Shown piece by piece: positions 42,736 to 56,031 of a stretch of DNA of 64,000 nt. Numbering within the stretch: position 1 is the stretch's first letter; each line of letters begins with the position of its first letter. Source of the DNA: Marsupella aquatica (taxonomy: Eukaryota; Marchantiophyta); assembly GCA_973895155.1 (NCBI GenBank), contig OZ316894.1:7316001-7380000 (forward strand), written 5' to 3'. The translations under genes were made by a program, and so were the position numbers. The notes beneath the pieces were generated by a model, which did not search any database, had not been told where the DNA came from, and was given only the letters and a program-made list of their open reading frames with translations.

Positions 42736-43504
42736 AGTACCCCCTCTCGGTTGCGGGGGCATAACTCTCTGTGTATTTGACCAAATCCGCTATAATTGAC
42801 CTCGTTGGAAAGAGGAGCTCAAGCCGCTTCCAAGGCTGCTATCCACGCAGCAAATGGTTGAATAGAGAAATCGGGAGAGGAGACGCAAGCTCGCGAAAAC
42901 CATGGAGGAGGGCCAAATCCGAAGTACATAGCCAATTCGAGATAGAAATAAAGCTGCGAGTTAGGGTTCAGTAGTTAGAGATAGTGGCGGCTCTGTTAGG
43001 GCTGGGATGGGGCAGCGTAGCATCCACCCATTTGGGCTCAATGAGAGAGTATATAGAGCAGCCCCCCGGTAGAGGCAAGGGGGGAACTTCAGTTGTGTGA
43101 TCTCACGTAGATTGAGCAGCAGGGAGGAGCTCTGTGCAAGGAAGGTTGGGCTTGGAAGCTGTGTGTTGGGGAGAGCTTGGTTGTGCTATTACTCAGGGAG
43201 TAATCAGCCACGCTTCACAGCAACAGTTGGCCAGGTTTGCAAGCTGGATTGTGGCTCTTTCTAGTAGGCAACACAACTGGGTTCTTTTCCCCCGATACAG
43301 AGCCTTGGTGAAGGTGATGTGTTGGTGATTGTAAACTGTGGGGAGGATTTCAATGTGATTTGTGGTGAGCACATTAGGGAGGCTGAGATACTGATTGAGG
43401 GGCAGCAAGAGGAGCATTTACAGTTTAGTCTGGCAAGGCTACGTGATCCATGGGGAGTCCCGGCCTTTGTCTGGTGGAGAGCACTAAGGGATTTATGGCC
43501 AGAG

Positions 43505-43815
43505 TTGAGCTTGCAGGGCAAGCATGAGGCCAGGCCTCATTGTAGTCTGGGGTAGATCGCCGTTAGGCCTGGTACTAGCTTTGAAGTCGAGTCAACTGTG
43601 CATGTGTAACTTGACATTCTGAAATGGAGGTGTGAGATCTGTACGTGTCCTCAAGAATGAAGTGCAATGAAGGAGGTTGAGTTCAGGATTGAGTTTGCAA
43701 GGCAAGTACGGGATTGGTTCGAGTCCAATCTGCCGTCGCAATCTGGAGTGAGCCGGGCTCAGGTTCAGGATTGAGCTTGCATGGCAAGCACGGGGCTTGC
43801 GGGGCAAGCACGTCG
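43505..43815. repeat. GCTTGCNNGGCAAGC hairpin repeats in element D
   Basis: Four copies of GAGCTTGCAGGGCAAGCACG or close variants occur near 43506, 43689, 43776 and 43797. Each can fold with 6-bp arms GCTTGC/GCAAGC. They occupy the same sort of position as the GACGCTTC hairpins in element B. Confidence 0.7.
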
Positions 43816-44614
43816 CAATCTGGAGGAGACAGCCTTCGGGCCTAGTGTTCGGATCAAGTGTTCTCAGTGAACTATTGTGCACATCTTTGAATCTAATTGA
43901 GTTTTCCTCTCAGGCCTCATTTCTCTCATGGATGTGTGTGTGTGTGAGGCAATCTGAGTGTATGATGAGACTAGCAGCGCCACTAAGAGGTGTACCGGGT
44001 GCATTGAAGTGGGTTGGGTGAGGGCTATCACAGCTCTGATTGCTGAGAGTGGAATGGCAGAGTGGTGGGGCAATGGCTTAGAAGTCCCTAAGCCAGGAAT
44101 CAGTCAGGAGTCACTGGTTTATGGGTACATTCCGGCGGCGGAATAGAAACATACCTATGACAGTACGCATACGTATAGACCTATGCGCACCGTAGTGCTG
44201 GGCCCTGTGTGTACGGGCCCGATATGACGACCCCTTCTCACCAGAACTATCATGAGCACAGGATCTTATTCCCAACCTTGGTTCCTAGGAATTGAGCTTG
44301 GGTGATGTGTGACAGAGTCTTGCTATGATAGTCTGGTGTTAAGGGTATAACTGGTGTTTACCGGCCTTCACAACATCCCTTCGTGATCCTCAGGTACAAG
44401 GAGATGGTTTTGGCACCCATAGTGACGGTTTTGGTGTTAAGACCCATGTCAATCACGTGACATTGAGCTTCATCAAAGTTTTGATATTTTTGACGTGCAA
44501 ACGATCAACAGTCCAAACCAACGTGGAGTTCTCATCCTTCATGTCATCGACCAGGAGGAGGTTTGTTGTTTTCAGAATGACTGTGGTCTTCTGAACTCTT
44601 TTTGTCTCCATTAA

Positions 44615-45736
44615 TCAAGACACTTCTTCCCTTAGAACTGACGTCTCCTCACGTTGCAGGGCTGTAGTCAGTTCATTCGTTGAATCTTCCTTACTCTCAA
44701 CAATCATCGGACCCTTCCCCTTCGATGCAACGGATGGCCCACCTTGTGAAGTTGGAGGAATCTCACCTACCAATCTCAAAGGCAAAGGGGGAGCTGTTGA
44801 CACTACTCTCTTTTGGATTTCTCGTCGATCCAACTTAGTCTTCTTTTTCAGAGGATCTTCGGAGACAGGGCACCTGATCCTTCCCCAGATTTTCCAACAG
44901 ATGTTGCTGGTGCTTTCTTCTTGTTGTTTGGCTCGGAAACTGCCTGCTCTTTTGCTGTGGTTGTCTCCGAACCCTCCACTATCCTAGACGGATTAGTTGG
45001 CCTATGTATCTTCAACTTCAATGGAGTTCTTTCGGGACCCTTAAAGTCTTCTCCAACCACTGAGCGATACGCAATGTTGGTGAAGTCCCGCACCACCTTC
45101 CACGACGTGAAGACATAATTCAAGCACCAAAAAAAAAATGCATCCACATCAGGCGCCTCCGCCACAAGCTGAGTGATCGGGTCTTCCAGAAATGTATTCA
45201 TGGAGACTCGATCAAGTTTCTCATACTTGAGAACCAACACAGAGAAGGTCTTGTCAACACCAATGCAAAGAAACATTGGTACCCTCTTAACGTTTCTTGG
45301 TTTTTGTATCAACGATCTTAGTCCGATCTCTAAGACTGGTCTCTTTACCTGCCTTCTCCAAAATCTCCCTAGCATCCAAAGGTAAAGGAATTGCTGCTGG
45401 TCTCACTTTCTTCTCCACTGTTTTGTACTTGGTGTTGACCTCAACAAATTGAGACAACTCGCCATACAGCTCATGATTGATTTCCATATGAGCTTTCCCC
45501 TCTGAAAGACCTTCAATTATTTCTTTCAAAGACACTTCTACTCCTTCTTCATCTAGAAGGCCTTCAATCTCTTCACTTTCCTCTAGCAATCCATGTATTT
45601 GCATAGTATCCTCAATCCTTGCAATTTTCTTTTTGAATTTTTTAGTAGCTTCACACACTTTCACATAAGAAATTCGACAATGCAAGCTTTCACCTTCAAA
45701 TGAGCTTGCCAACAAACTATTCATATTCCAAGTCAC
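44615..45736 (-). pseudogene. Unrecognised ORFs downstream of retropepsin
   Basis: Three overlapping open stretches in changing frames: 45736-45287, 45375-44848 and 44833-44615. They are rich in Glu, Lys and Asn with helical repeats. One includes the segment VDKTFSVLVLKYEKLDRVSM; another has charged coil-like sequence (EESEEIEGLLDEEGVEVSLK). They follow the protease in the place where polymerase is expected, but no polymerase motif is present. Probably a degraded accessory ORF of the gypsy remnant. Confidence 0.4.
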
Positions 45737-45972
45737 CAGCGGGTCATTGGCGATGGCGCCCCGCCTTCCCGCATTGCTTAACGAGACGCCTTCCGGAAAT
45801 CCTCATTTCCCTCCTTGGGTTCAGGTTCTCTCAACTCCTTCCGATTCCTCCAATGTCCAGGTTTCACTACAAGAAATTGGATAACCCGCAATTCATCCCG
45901 ACTCCTTACCTTTGCCATATGAGTGCCATCTGGTAGGACCTTGTACTCCATTCGAGCTTGAGTAATATAAGG

Positions 45973-46428
45973 CTACCCTAGAATGAGATCATAGGGCAAA
46001 CTATCATGCACAAAGATGTTAGTTGGTTCTATCACATGGCCAACCTTCACTGATACTCCAGGGCATCCTCCCCAAAGCATATTCTTTGAACGATTGATTG
46101 AGTTGACAGACCATTGAGTATCACAATCAATCATCCATTGTCCAAGATCATAGATGCTTCTTGACATTAGATTCACCTCAGATCCTGTGTCAATCAATGC
46201 TCGAGCTTTGCTCTCCATTCCTACAAGCTCTACCTCCACAATTGAGCAAGTTCTTGCCCAAAATGGCTCCAAGATGGACTCCTTGTCGTCTCCTGAATCA
46301 GGATTCTTCATAGCTGAAGCACACATGACCCACACACTTTGTGAGGCCTTGAGCACCTCTTCACGACTAATTTTTGCCATATCCTGGGTCATTGCAAATC
46401 CTGTTGTTGCTTTCGCCAATGGTTCCAC
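45973..46428 (-). pseudogene. Retropepsin (aspartic protease) domain
   Basis: The segment VELVGMESKARALIDTGSEV carries the catalytic Asp-Thr-Gly, followed by NLMSRSIYDLG and, 60 residues on, HDSLPYDLILG, the usual Gly-bearing close of Ty3/gypsy proteases. It matures the retroelement polyprotein. The frame differs from the preceding gag frame near 46430 (a coding match continues on both sides), so either a programmed shift or a mutation separates gag and protease. Confidence 0.8.
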
Positions 46429-48340
46429 CTCTCCAATACCTCAACTCCTGACATCTTTGGTTCAAGAACTTCCTTTGTTGAAGACCCTAGCATCTGTGGT
46501 CTAGGGATCTTCTCCGCATTCACTTGATACACTTCACACTCCACACTGGCTTGAGAAACAATTGAACCTTCTCCATCTTCATCAACATCAGAAAAAGCCT
46601 CCATTCCCAAGGCATGAGGTCCTTCCTTGTAAAATTGTTTTCGTTTCACCTTTGCAAGTAATGCATCTTGAGCCTTGGAGTTCATGCAAGCAAAAAACTC
46701 CTCATTGGTGACTCCGCTCACCTCTGCTTTCCAAAACTTCTCAGCAACTTGATCATACGCAATGTGCTGCTCAACATCTCTTCCAAGGACCCAACCAGGT
46801 CCTTTCTTTTCCACCTTCTCTTTTTTTACCACTTCCATCTCCTTTGAGGATGAAGGAGTCGAAGTAGGCTCCTTTGTTGTACTTCCTCTATCTTCAAATC
46901 GAACACTCCTCCTTGTTGGGACTCTTGATGATGGCTGCAAAATAGAGGGTCCAGGCTCAACCTTTTGTTTTCCTTTGGCACGTTCTTCCAAAGGTTCCAA
47001 CGACTTCGTTTCTCCTCTACAATAGAATCCCATAGAGATCCCACTTCTGCAGTGAAAGAAGAGATCAACACTGGATCACTCCAACCTGACTTCCTCCTTA
47101 CAAACTCTGCTAGTCTCTTCTTGTCTATCTCTGTTGACGAAGAACTTCCAAAGAGGGTGTAAACATCTGCTTCATGCTCATCCTGATCTCCAAAAGCTGC
47201 TTCAATGGCTGAAGTATGATGTTCAGTCATTCTTCTCTCCACCAACACCTTCATACCGCCCTTGTTTGTGTTTACTGGAATAAGCTCTCCTGAATCATGA
47301 TAAGCAAGCTTTCTTATGCCATCATGATCAATGAACTTGACTATTCTCTCTCTCAGAGCAAGAGAAAGCTCCCCACATTCACGCCTTGAGTGCTCCTTAC
47401 TATCACACCAAATACAATTCCAACTCCTTGCTCCGCCAATGGAACTCCTGGCTCCTGGACCACCTCTTGACGCTGATCTTGATGCACCTCCCCCCATCTG
47501 CTCGAAGGCTTGGATGACAAGAATGGTAAGATTTTTCATGAGTTCAGACAACTCATCCATTTTGTCCATGCTTTTCTCACCCCTACCAGTTGTTGACTCT
47601 ATTTTCTCCATTCTCCTCATAGAAGTCACAGGTGCAACCGCATGTAGAGCACCTTCATGACTCAGCTTCTTTCTTCTATGCTTTTGGCTGACCCTAAGCA
47701 CAACAATCTCAATCTCTTCCCAAGTTGGTGGACTGGCTCCATGACTTGGGTTCATCAATTCCAGAGCAAGCTCCAACTCGTCTTGAAGCTTCTCATCAGC
47801 AGCTCGGATAAGTAAAGTAGCCTTTTGTACCTTGATAACTCCAGAACCAATCTCAGGAAGCTGATTGAACTTCTTCGTAAACTCCCTTATCAGTTCTTGA
47901 GGTTCCAACTTCTTGCTTCTATCGGCCACCCAATCAAGGAAAGATGCTTGAGTAACCCGATATGGATCTTCAAGCTGAAATTCTTCTTTCATCTTCAACT
48001 CAAAGACCTTCCATGCTTTCTCCCCAGTAGCTCCATCTATCAAGGTAGTAACAATTCCCTTGAGTTCAGGTTCTACTAAAGATACAAACTCCTTGACTGC
48101 AACTTTTGCATCAATCTTATGAATTGTAGCCTCCGTCCAGTACCCCTTGAGATACTTGGTTACATTTCGCCCATCAAATTCTCCTTGCTTGGTAAGAACC
48201 GAGTGTAGGTACTTCGTGGTCCTACCAAGCAACTCCTTCTTCTTGTTCTCCTCCATCTCCTTCTCCTTCATTTCATGTAAGTAAGCAGCAATCAAGGATG
48301 AAAACCTCTCCATGTTAGTTGGATTCATCTCAGTTCCCAT
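46389..48340 (-). pseudogene. Ty3/gypsy-like gag with zinc knuckle, frameshifted
   Basis: ATG at 48340 (MGTEMNPTNMERF). The first ~200 residues match the retrotransposon Gag capsid fold (EFDGRNVTKYLKGYW, EKAWKVFELKMKEEFQLEDP, EPQELIREFTKKF). A single zinc knuckle CIWCDSKEHSRREC follows at ~320. The reading frame ends at 46826 but similar charged sequence continues in another frame from about 47030 to 46389 (acidic, KEMEVVKKEKVEKKGPGWVL), showing one frameshift. Gag packages element RNA; here it precedes a protease without polymerase. Confidence 0.75.
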
Positions 48341-49306
48341 GATTGCAATTCCTCCCTCTTGACTTAATAATATAAACAAGTTAAGAACTCAAAGTTCCAA
48401 AACCATATCTCTCTTCATCCATTAGAACTCAAACATGCACAAGCTAACTTCCAAATCCAGCGGTTCCCCAGTATGTTCGCCACTTATGTCCAGGTGACCG
48501 TGTTTTCTGGCAAGAGCATGTTGGCTCTTTTGAAGTTAACCTTGCATGCTCATAAGTTCTACACTAAAATCAAAATGATAATTCTAGTAACAAGGGTAGT
48601 GGGTATTAAGAAAGGTTCAGGTGAAACTAAAATACTGTTAAACCCTACTTCACCATACTTGCGGACCAATACATCACAAAAATTAGTTTTCTTACGACAT
48701 ATGATCCTAATATCTCCAAGAGAAAATGAAACAGGGATATCATCCGGACTCCTATTCAAATCCATGACTTCAATAAAGGACAAAGATGATGCACTCCTAC
48801 TCCTCTCGGTACGACACCACTGGGTATATTATTGGCTCGTTAGAAACCATAATAGCAGTTGCAAACTGAGCTCCAAAATGATAGGTTAGATGTTGCCTCA
48901 TAGATGGTTTGTCTAAAAGATGGACTCTAATCAAAAACGGATTACGAAGGGGAAGATCAGTGATAACTCTCTCTCCTGGATTCATGATGGCTCTCCTATT
49001 CCTTTGCTATCCGGGCCAAAGGATGCCTCACCCCTATATTCCCAAAGAAACCTTATTCCCTAAGGTCCCATCTATAAGTCTACCACTCATTTCTTTGCTA
49101 TCCGGGCCAAAGGACGCCCACTACTATGTTCAAGGCACAAAAGAGCTTCACAACCTTGAATGATAAACACTGCGGAATGAGGGGAGAGTGCCCCTCATCA
49201 CTTTATTTATAGTGCACACCAAGAGGGCATGGATCAAGCCCAAGCACTTGGATGAAGGCCAAGTGTCAAACATCTAATACCTAAGAGTGTGCTAGTACTG
49301 TTCATA

Positions 49307-49538
49307 GTTGGTGAAACTACTTTTAGTAGGTAGAACTACTATGCGTTGGTGGACCTACTATGCGTTGGTGGATCTACTGTGCGTTGGTAGATCTACTGTA
49401 CGTTGGTAGAACTACTGTAGTTGGTAGAACTACTATGCGCTGGTGGACCTACTGTGCGTTGGTAGAACTACTATGTTTTGGTGAATATTATTGTAGTTTG
49501 GTGGAACTACTCATATGCATTGGTGGAACTACTATAGT
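49307..49538 (+). repeat. 19-bp minisatellite
   Basis: About eleven units of the pattern GTTGGTRGAYCTACTRTGC, 18 to 22 bp each, more diverged at the right end. The unit contains TAGTAG-like complementarity (GTAGAACTAC) and could fold. It lies just beyond the gypsy remnant. Confidence 0.9.
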
Positions 49539-50038
49539 CCGTTAATATAGCTAAAGAAGTTTAATAAAATCTAAATTTAATAATCTAACTACTAAATTAC
49601 TTATATAATCTATAGCATATTAAAACAAACAATTTTTTATAACTTAAAAGAAAATCACGACAACATGAGAGATGAGAAATGAACGTAACTTTTGGGGGAG
49701 GCACTCTTATTTATACTTTCTCCTGGGTCCACTATGTAACAAGGCAATTAGTTCCTCGAAATAGTCGCTTGAAATACTCCCGGCAAATCTAGTATGCGGT
49801 TTAGGGTTTGAAGAATGTTTTATGGAAAATATAGTGGAGTAATCCGATATGGGATACCCTCATTTGGATGCTATTGGCAACAAGAAACTAAAGGTCTGGA
49901 AGCCGCCAGGGTAAAATATTGACAATCTGAGTTTGATCCAAAGATGTGCCACAAAAGATAGTAAATATTGATTCATGAAAAACATTTTTACAAGTAGCTC
50001 ACCATGAGCACACCTAAACATGAATGATAGATCATTAA

Positions 50039-50581
50039 TCAAGTTTGTCCATATATTTCCACTAGTTTGGCTTGCTGATCTTTCTCTAGATTTAGCCAGT
50101 CCCCTTGAAATTGACTTAGTTCTGATGTCGAAAACAAACCAAGGAAATCGATTGGGGGAAGATTCAAAGTTTCCATCCTAAAAAAGTTTGCGAGATGAAC
50201 ATTCTGAAGTGGGTCTCCATGGGGAACGCTATCAAGCAATTCATTCAATCCCTCAAACTGGCTTCGTGCTAGTCGAAGGAGACCCCATACTCGTGTACAA
50301 ACTACAAGCTGGTTCCATTTTTTTGAGGAGGATCCCAGCCAAACCATTTCTTTTAATCGGCTGAGTCTTTCTTCAGCCGAGATCTTGGAAGAATCAAATT
50401 TGTCCTCGATGCAAGAAACTTTCAAAATGGGCCATATGAACGTTTCAACAATCTCATCAGGAAGTCCATCCAAAAGTAGTCTAGATTCCCTTCGGCTCCG
50501 TTTCTGCTCAATTTATTTCTTCTTCTCGTTCTCAAATATGGTCGCTAACCTTGCAAAGACAAGGTTTTGAGGGACGGCCAT
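50039..50581 (-). pseudogene. F-box-like protein ORF in element E, internal stop
   Basis: From the ATG at 50581 (MAVPQNLVFARLATIFENEK) the frame meets TAA at 50513-50515 and continues in the same frame with IEQKRSRRESRLLLDGLPDE. The segment DGLPDEIVETFIWPIL followed by SSSKKWNQLVVCTRVWGLLR resembles an F-box (LP.E+...I...L, then ...S..W..L...+.+W), which recruits proteins to SCF ubiquitin ligases. CAA-to-TAA would explain the stop. It is co-oriented with the ParB-methyltransferase-Ulp1 exons and may be a further upstream part of the same gene, displaced by D and the gypsy insertion. Downstream, 49860-50038 holds a short open exon-like stretch. Confidence 0.45.
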
Positions 50582-50784
50582 TCCAAACCAGTTTGACACG
50601 AAAAAAGGAATACCTTGAGTGATAGAGAAAATGGAGAAGTTCTCTGTTTGAAGAACCTATAAAATAAGGATCAAAACAATTACTTTATTTCTTTGATCAA
50701 AAGAAAAACATCATGTCTAAATATTTGAGAGCCAAGAATATTGAACAAAACTCCAAATATTTGTGACCCTAGAATCAAGTAGAT

Positions 50785-51054
50785 TCAATGGGAAGAGTTA
50801 ACCCAAGGATCTTCGTTCCAAATTCGACAACACAAGTATGCCAATCGATGATACTTGTTTTCATCATCACGATAATAATTACACGAAGAATCAACAGAAT
50901 GCAGACAACCGTTCAAAAAAATTCTTGACCGACTCGGAACTCCTTGCTCATTCTTTCCGCAAAACTCAATTCGAAGCGGATTGAGACTATCTTGAGGATC
51001 TACGCCTCCCATCCAAATTGCTCCTAATCCAGCAGGAAGCACCTTTGAGTTCAA
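50785..51054 (-). other. Unrecognised ORF near F-box-like gene
   Basis: An open stretch of about 90 codons with several Cys and aromatic residues (LNGCLHSVDSSCNYYRDD, LCCRIWNEDPW). No family is recognised. It is co-oriented with and upstream of the F-box-like ORF and may be an exon of the same gene or of an F-box relative (the RIWNEDPW ending is F-box-like). Confidence 0.3.
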
Positions 51055-51285
51055 CTAATCTCTTATACAATCGACGAGCACGTTTATCTCGGTTTTGAAT
51101 CTGGACCGTCATTGAACTCACTTGAGAAAATGTTAGTCTCAAAGAAAGCTAAAGCTTTAATAGTTTGTCACTCCAAAATGGCGGGCTCGCAGGAAGCAAG
51201 AGCTTCTGTCAAAGTTGATCAGAACCTAGCCTGCAAAACAATCGCCAATACTTAAGATATCTTTCGCCATCACAAATAGCTATTG

Positions 51286-51945
51286 TTGAATACCCGAAGG
51301 GATACGCCGTATCCCACTTAGCATTCAAACTTTGCCTTTTGGACCTAACCTGATTGATATTCAGAGGTTGAATACCATATGGGATACCGGGGTATCCCAC
51401 TTTGCATTCAACTTCCAAATTTCCTGCATTTTTCAACCAGACCTTCTTATGTAGAGGTTGGATGCGAATTGGGATACCCGGTATCCCACTTCGCATCCAA
51501 CCTCTTTTTCTCATGTTTCGTCATGCCAAAACTGGATTTTTGAAGATTGAATCCCAAACCGGATACGCCGTATCCCATTTGGGATTCATCCTCGTGATTT
51601 TCAAAAATATATATTTCTCACATGTTTTTGTAGTCTGACTTGGGGGATACGAATATGCATACAGATTGTGGATTCGTCGGGAGCAAGCGAATGCGGGAGC
51701 GAGAAGAAATGAGCCAAAAATTTTGAGTCGTCGCTCTCCTATTTATAGTTTCCCCCCGACCATGGTCAGTTTCTAACCATAGTTTCATCGTAGTCGATTA
51801 AAAGTGACCGTTAAAAGGAATCCTCTAGGAATATTCTTGATGGGTAAACCATCCTCGCCCCTTTTACTGCGTTTGTTGATTTTGTTTTTTTGAAAACTGC
51901 GGTGGGATCCGAAATGGGATACGCCGTATCCCTGCTTCGGATTCA
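51286..51945. repeat. Palindrome array at right side of element E, 89-bp register
   Basis: The core GGGATACGCCGTATCCC with outer arms is centred at about 51307, 51389.5, 51479 and 51568 (spacings 82.5, 89.5, 89). A fifth copy at 51924 is 356 bp on, exactly four times 89. Outer arms often read TTGAATRCC...GGYATTCAA, up to about 47 bp in total at 51457-51503. This is the same family as the intron array at 40758-41151. Confidence 0.9.
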
Positions 51946-52053
51946 AGTCATTTTTTCCTGTTTTAAAAATATAAAATCTGGGTTATTACATGGAATACTA
52001 ATTCCGTATCCAACACTTTTTTGCCTTAGAATTTTTTTAGCCGCGGGAAAAAC

Positions 52054-52075
52054 GAGAAGTGTGGTCACACTTCTC
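52054..52075. repeat. Perfect 22-bp palindrome
   Basis: GAGAAGTGTG is followed by GT (the GTGGTCAC centre) and the exact complement, with no mismatch. It is isolated, about 110 bp beyond the last element E palindrome, and could be near an element terminus. Confidence 0.8.
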
Positions 52076-52097
52076 ATTTCGTCCGTCACTATGTCCT

Positions 52098-52165
52098 ATG
52101 TCAATTAGTTTGGAATTAGACATGTCAGAGTGAGGGAGTCTATGTCAATTAGTTTGGAATCAAAC
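52098..52165 (+). repeat. Short direct duplication
   Basis: TATGTCAATTAGTTTGGAAT occurs twice, starting near 52097 and 52140, each followed by an A-rich ACATGTC. Confidence 0.75.
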
Positions 52166-52516
52166 ATGTCTTTAGTACTTACTGTTGGTTAGTACTAAGT
52201 AGTATATCTATTTAAGTAACTAATTATAATAATATTTTGGGATACTAGTTTGAATAGGTGGAGGTAATTGGACTTGGATACCTTTATAATTACTTTAATT
52301 ATTTATTATATCAATACAGACTATATATTACATGAAGTCTTAATATCCATGATAGGATGTGACTGCCTCTTACTAGGAAACCTTAGTTTCAACTCGAGTT
52401 GCTTAGAATGTAACAAATTACTTGTCTGAATGGATAGTAAGCCAGGTATCATTCAAATTTAATATATTAAATGCTCTCAATTAGTAACTAAGTAGAAGGT
52501 TAATTTAGCTAGCTAA

Positions 52517-52621
52517 GGGTAGAGATCATATTGAAGCTTTACTCATTATATGGGTAGAGATCATATTGAAGCTTTACTAGTTATATGGGTAGAGATCATA
52601 TTGAGGCTTTACTAGACAGTT
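52517..52621 (+). repeat. 35-bp tandem repeat, three units
   Basis: Units beginning GGGTAGAGATCATATTGAAG start at 52517, 52552 and 52587 with one or two differences. Confidence 0.92.
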
Positions 52622-52911
52622 ATATTCTCTTAGTCAGATTGAATCAATGTAAGTAAGTTCTACTTCTTATCCAACATATTTTAAATTATTATCACCCAAA
52701 TGTTTTTCTTTAGAATCCAAATTAATATTTCATTTTCTCCTATGTACAATCTTGATCCCCCAAATGTACAACATCTGGTGCCCAAATGTACAACTCCCAC
52801 TGCCCAATTTATGTACAATTCTTGTGCCCAAATATATATTTTTTGGTGCCTAAATGTCCAAAGATCAAAGAATTTTCCAGTTTTAATGAATAGACTGATT
52901 TTTGCAGATCC

Positions 52912-53032
52912 TCGTGTTCACATTTTTGAGAGTGACAATGATCCCAGTGTTGTTTTGCTCATTGAAGATGTAGACCCCTCTAGCTGTGAAGAAGCTATGG
53001 CCTCTCCAGAGAAGGATAAGTGGATGGAGGTG
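52912..53032 (+). pseudogene. Ty1/copia polyprotein scrap
   Basis: A short open stretch reads DVDPSSCEEAMASPEKDKWM with EVM, the familiar beginning of the copia reverse transcriptase region (EPs.y.EA..sp...KW..AM). The match breaks at TCACTCC near 53034, and 53034-53400 looks like unrelated regulatory or LTR sequence with a TATA-like GGGTATAGATTGG and a pyrimidine-rich stretch. An insertion at this point is likely. Confidence 0.65.

Positions 53033-56031
<2,999 letters not shown>

Larger units (their letters stand above)
42346..44462 (+). mobile_element. TGT...ACA element D, ORF-less relative of C
   Basis: Begins TGTGACGGGTTAAC and ends ATCACGTGACA, like element C read on its coding strand (TGTGACG...CGTGACA). 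About 320 bp before the end it shares GGTAC.TTCCGGCGGCGGAA..AAAC.TACC with C, followed in both by a GCGCA-containing stretch. It lacks the C ORF. The flanking five bases are ATTAG and TTGAG, similar but not identical, so the target duplication is decayed or the end is misplaced by a few bases. A GGTTAG-rich repeat sits near its start, and GCTTGC/GCAAGC hairpins lie around 43505-43815. Confidence 0.6.
44463..49200 (-). mobile_element. Non-autonomous Ty3/gypsy-like retroelement remnant (gag-protease)
   Basis: On the minus strand gag (48340 down to 46389) is followed by a retropepsin (46428-45973) and then unrecognised ORFs to about 44615. No reverse transcriptase, RNase H or integrase is visible and there is no room for them before element D. 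A primer-binding-site-like sequence (TGGCGAACATACTGGGG, at 48466-48482 on the complement) precedes gag, four bases from a CA-ended stretch that could close the 5' LTR. I could not match a second LTR. Limits are approximate; 48490-49300 shows no gene. Confidence 0.55.
33908..51945. mobile_element. Element E: large element with DUF7869-type, ParB-like, methyltransferase and Ulp1 genes
   Basis: The boundaries are approximate: no terminal repeats or target duplication were found. Unity is argued from the same palindrome family at three places (35023-35497, 40758-41151, 51286-51945) and from the gene content between them. On +: a candidate transposase (34446-38533). On -: Ulp1, methyltransferase and ParB-like parts (38553-42136) and F-box-like ORFs (49860-51054). 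It is interrupted by element D (42346-44462) and a gypsy remnant (about 44463-49200). Both coding units contain internal stops, so this copy is inactive. Confidence 0.55.

Noticed and set aside
43700-43735. tRNA-like GGTTCGAGTCC
   Set aside because: No acceptor, D-arm or anticodon stem can be formed around it; it belongs to the element D hairpin repeats.
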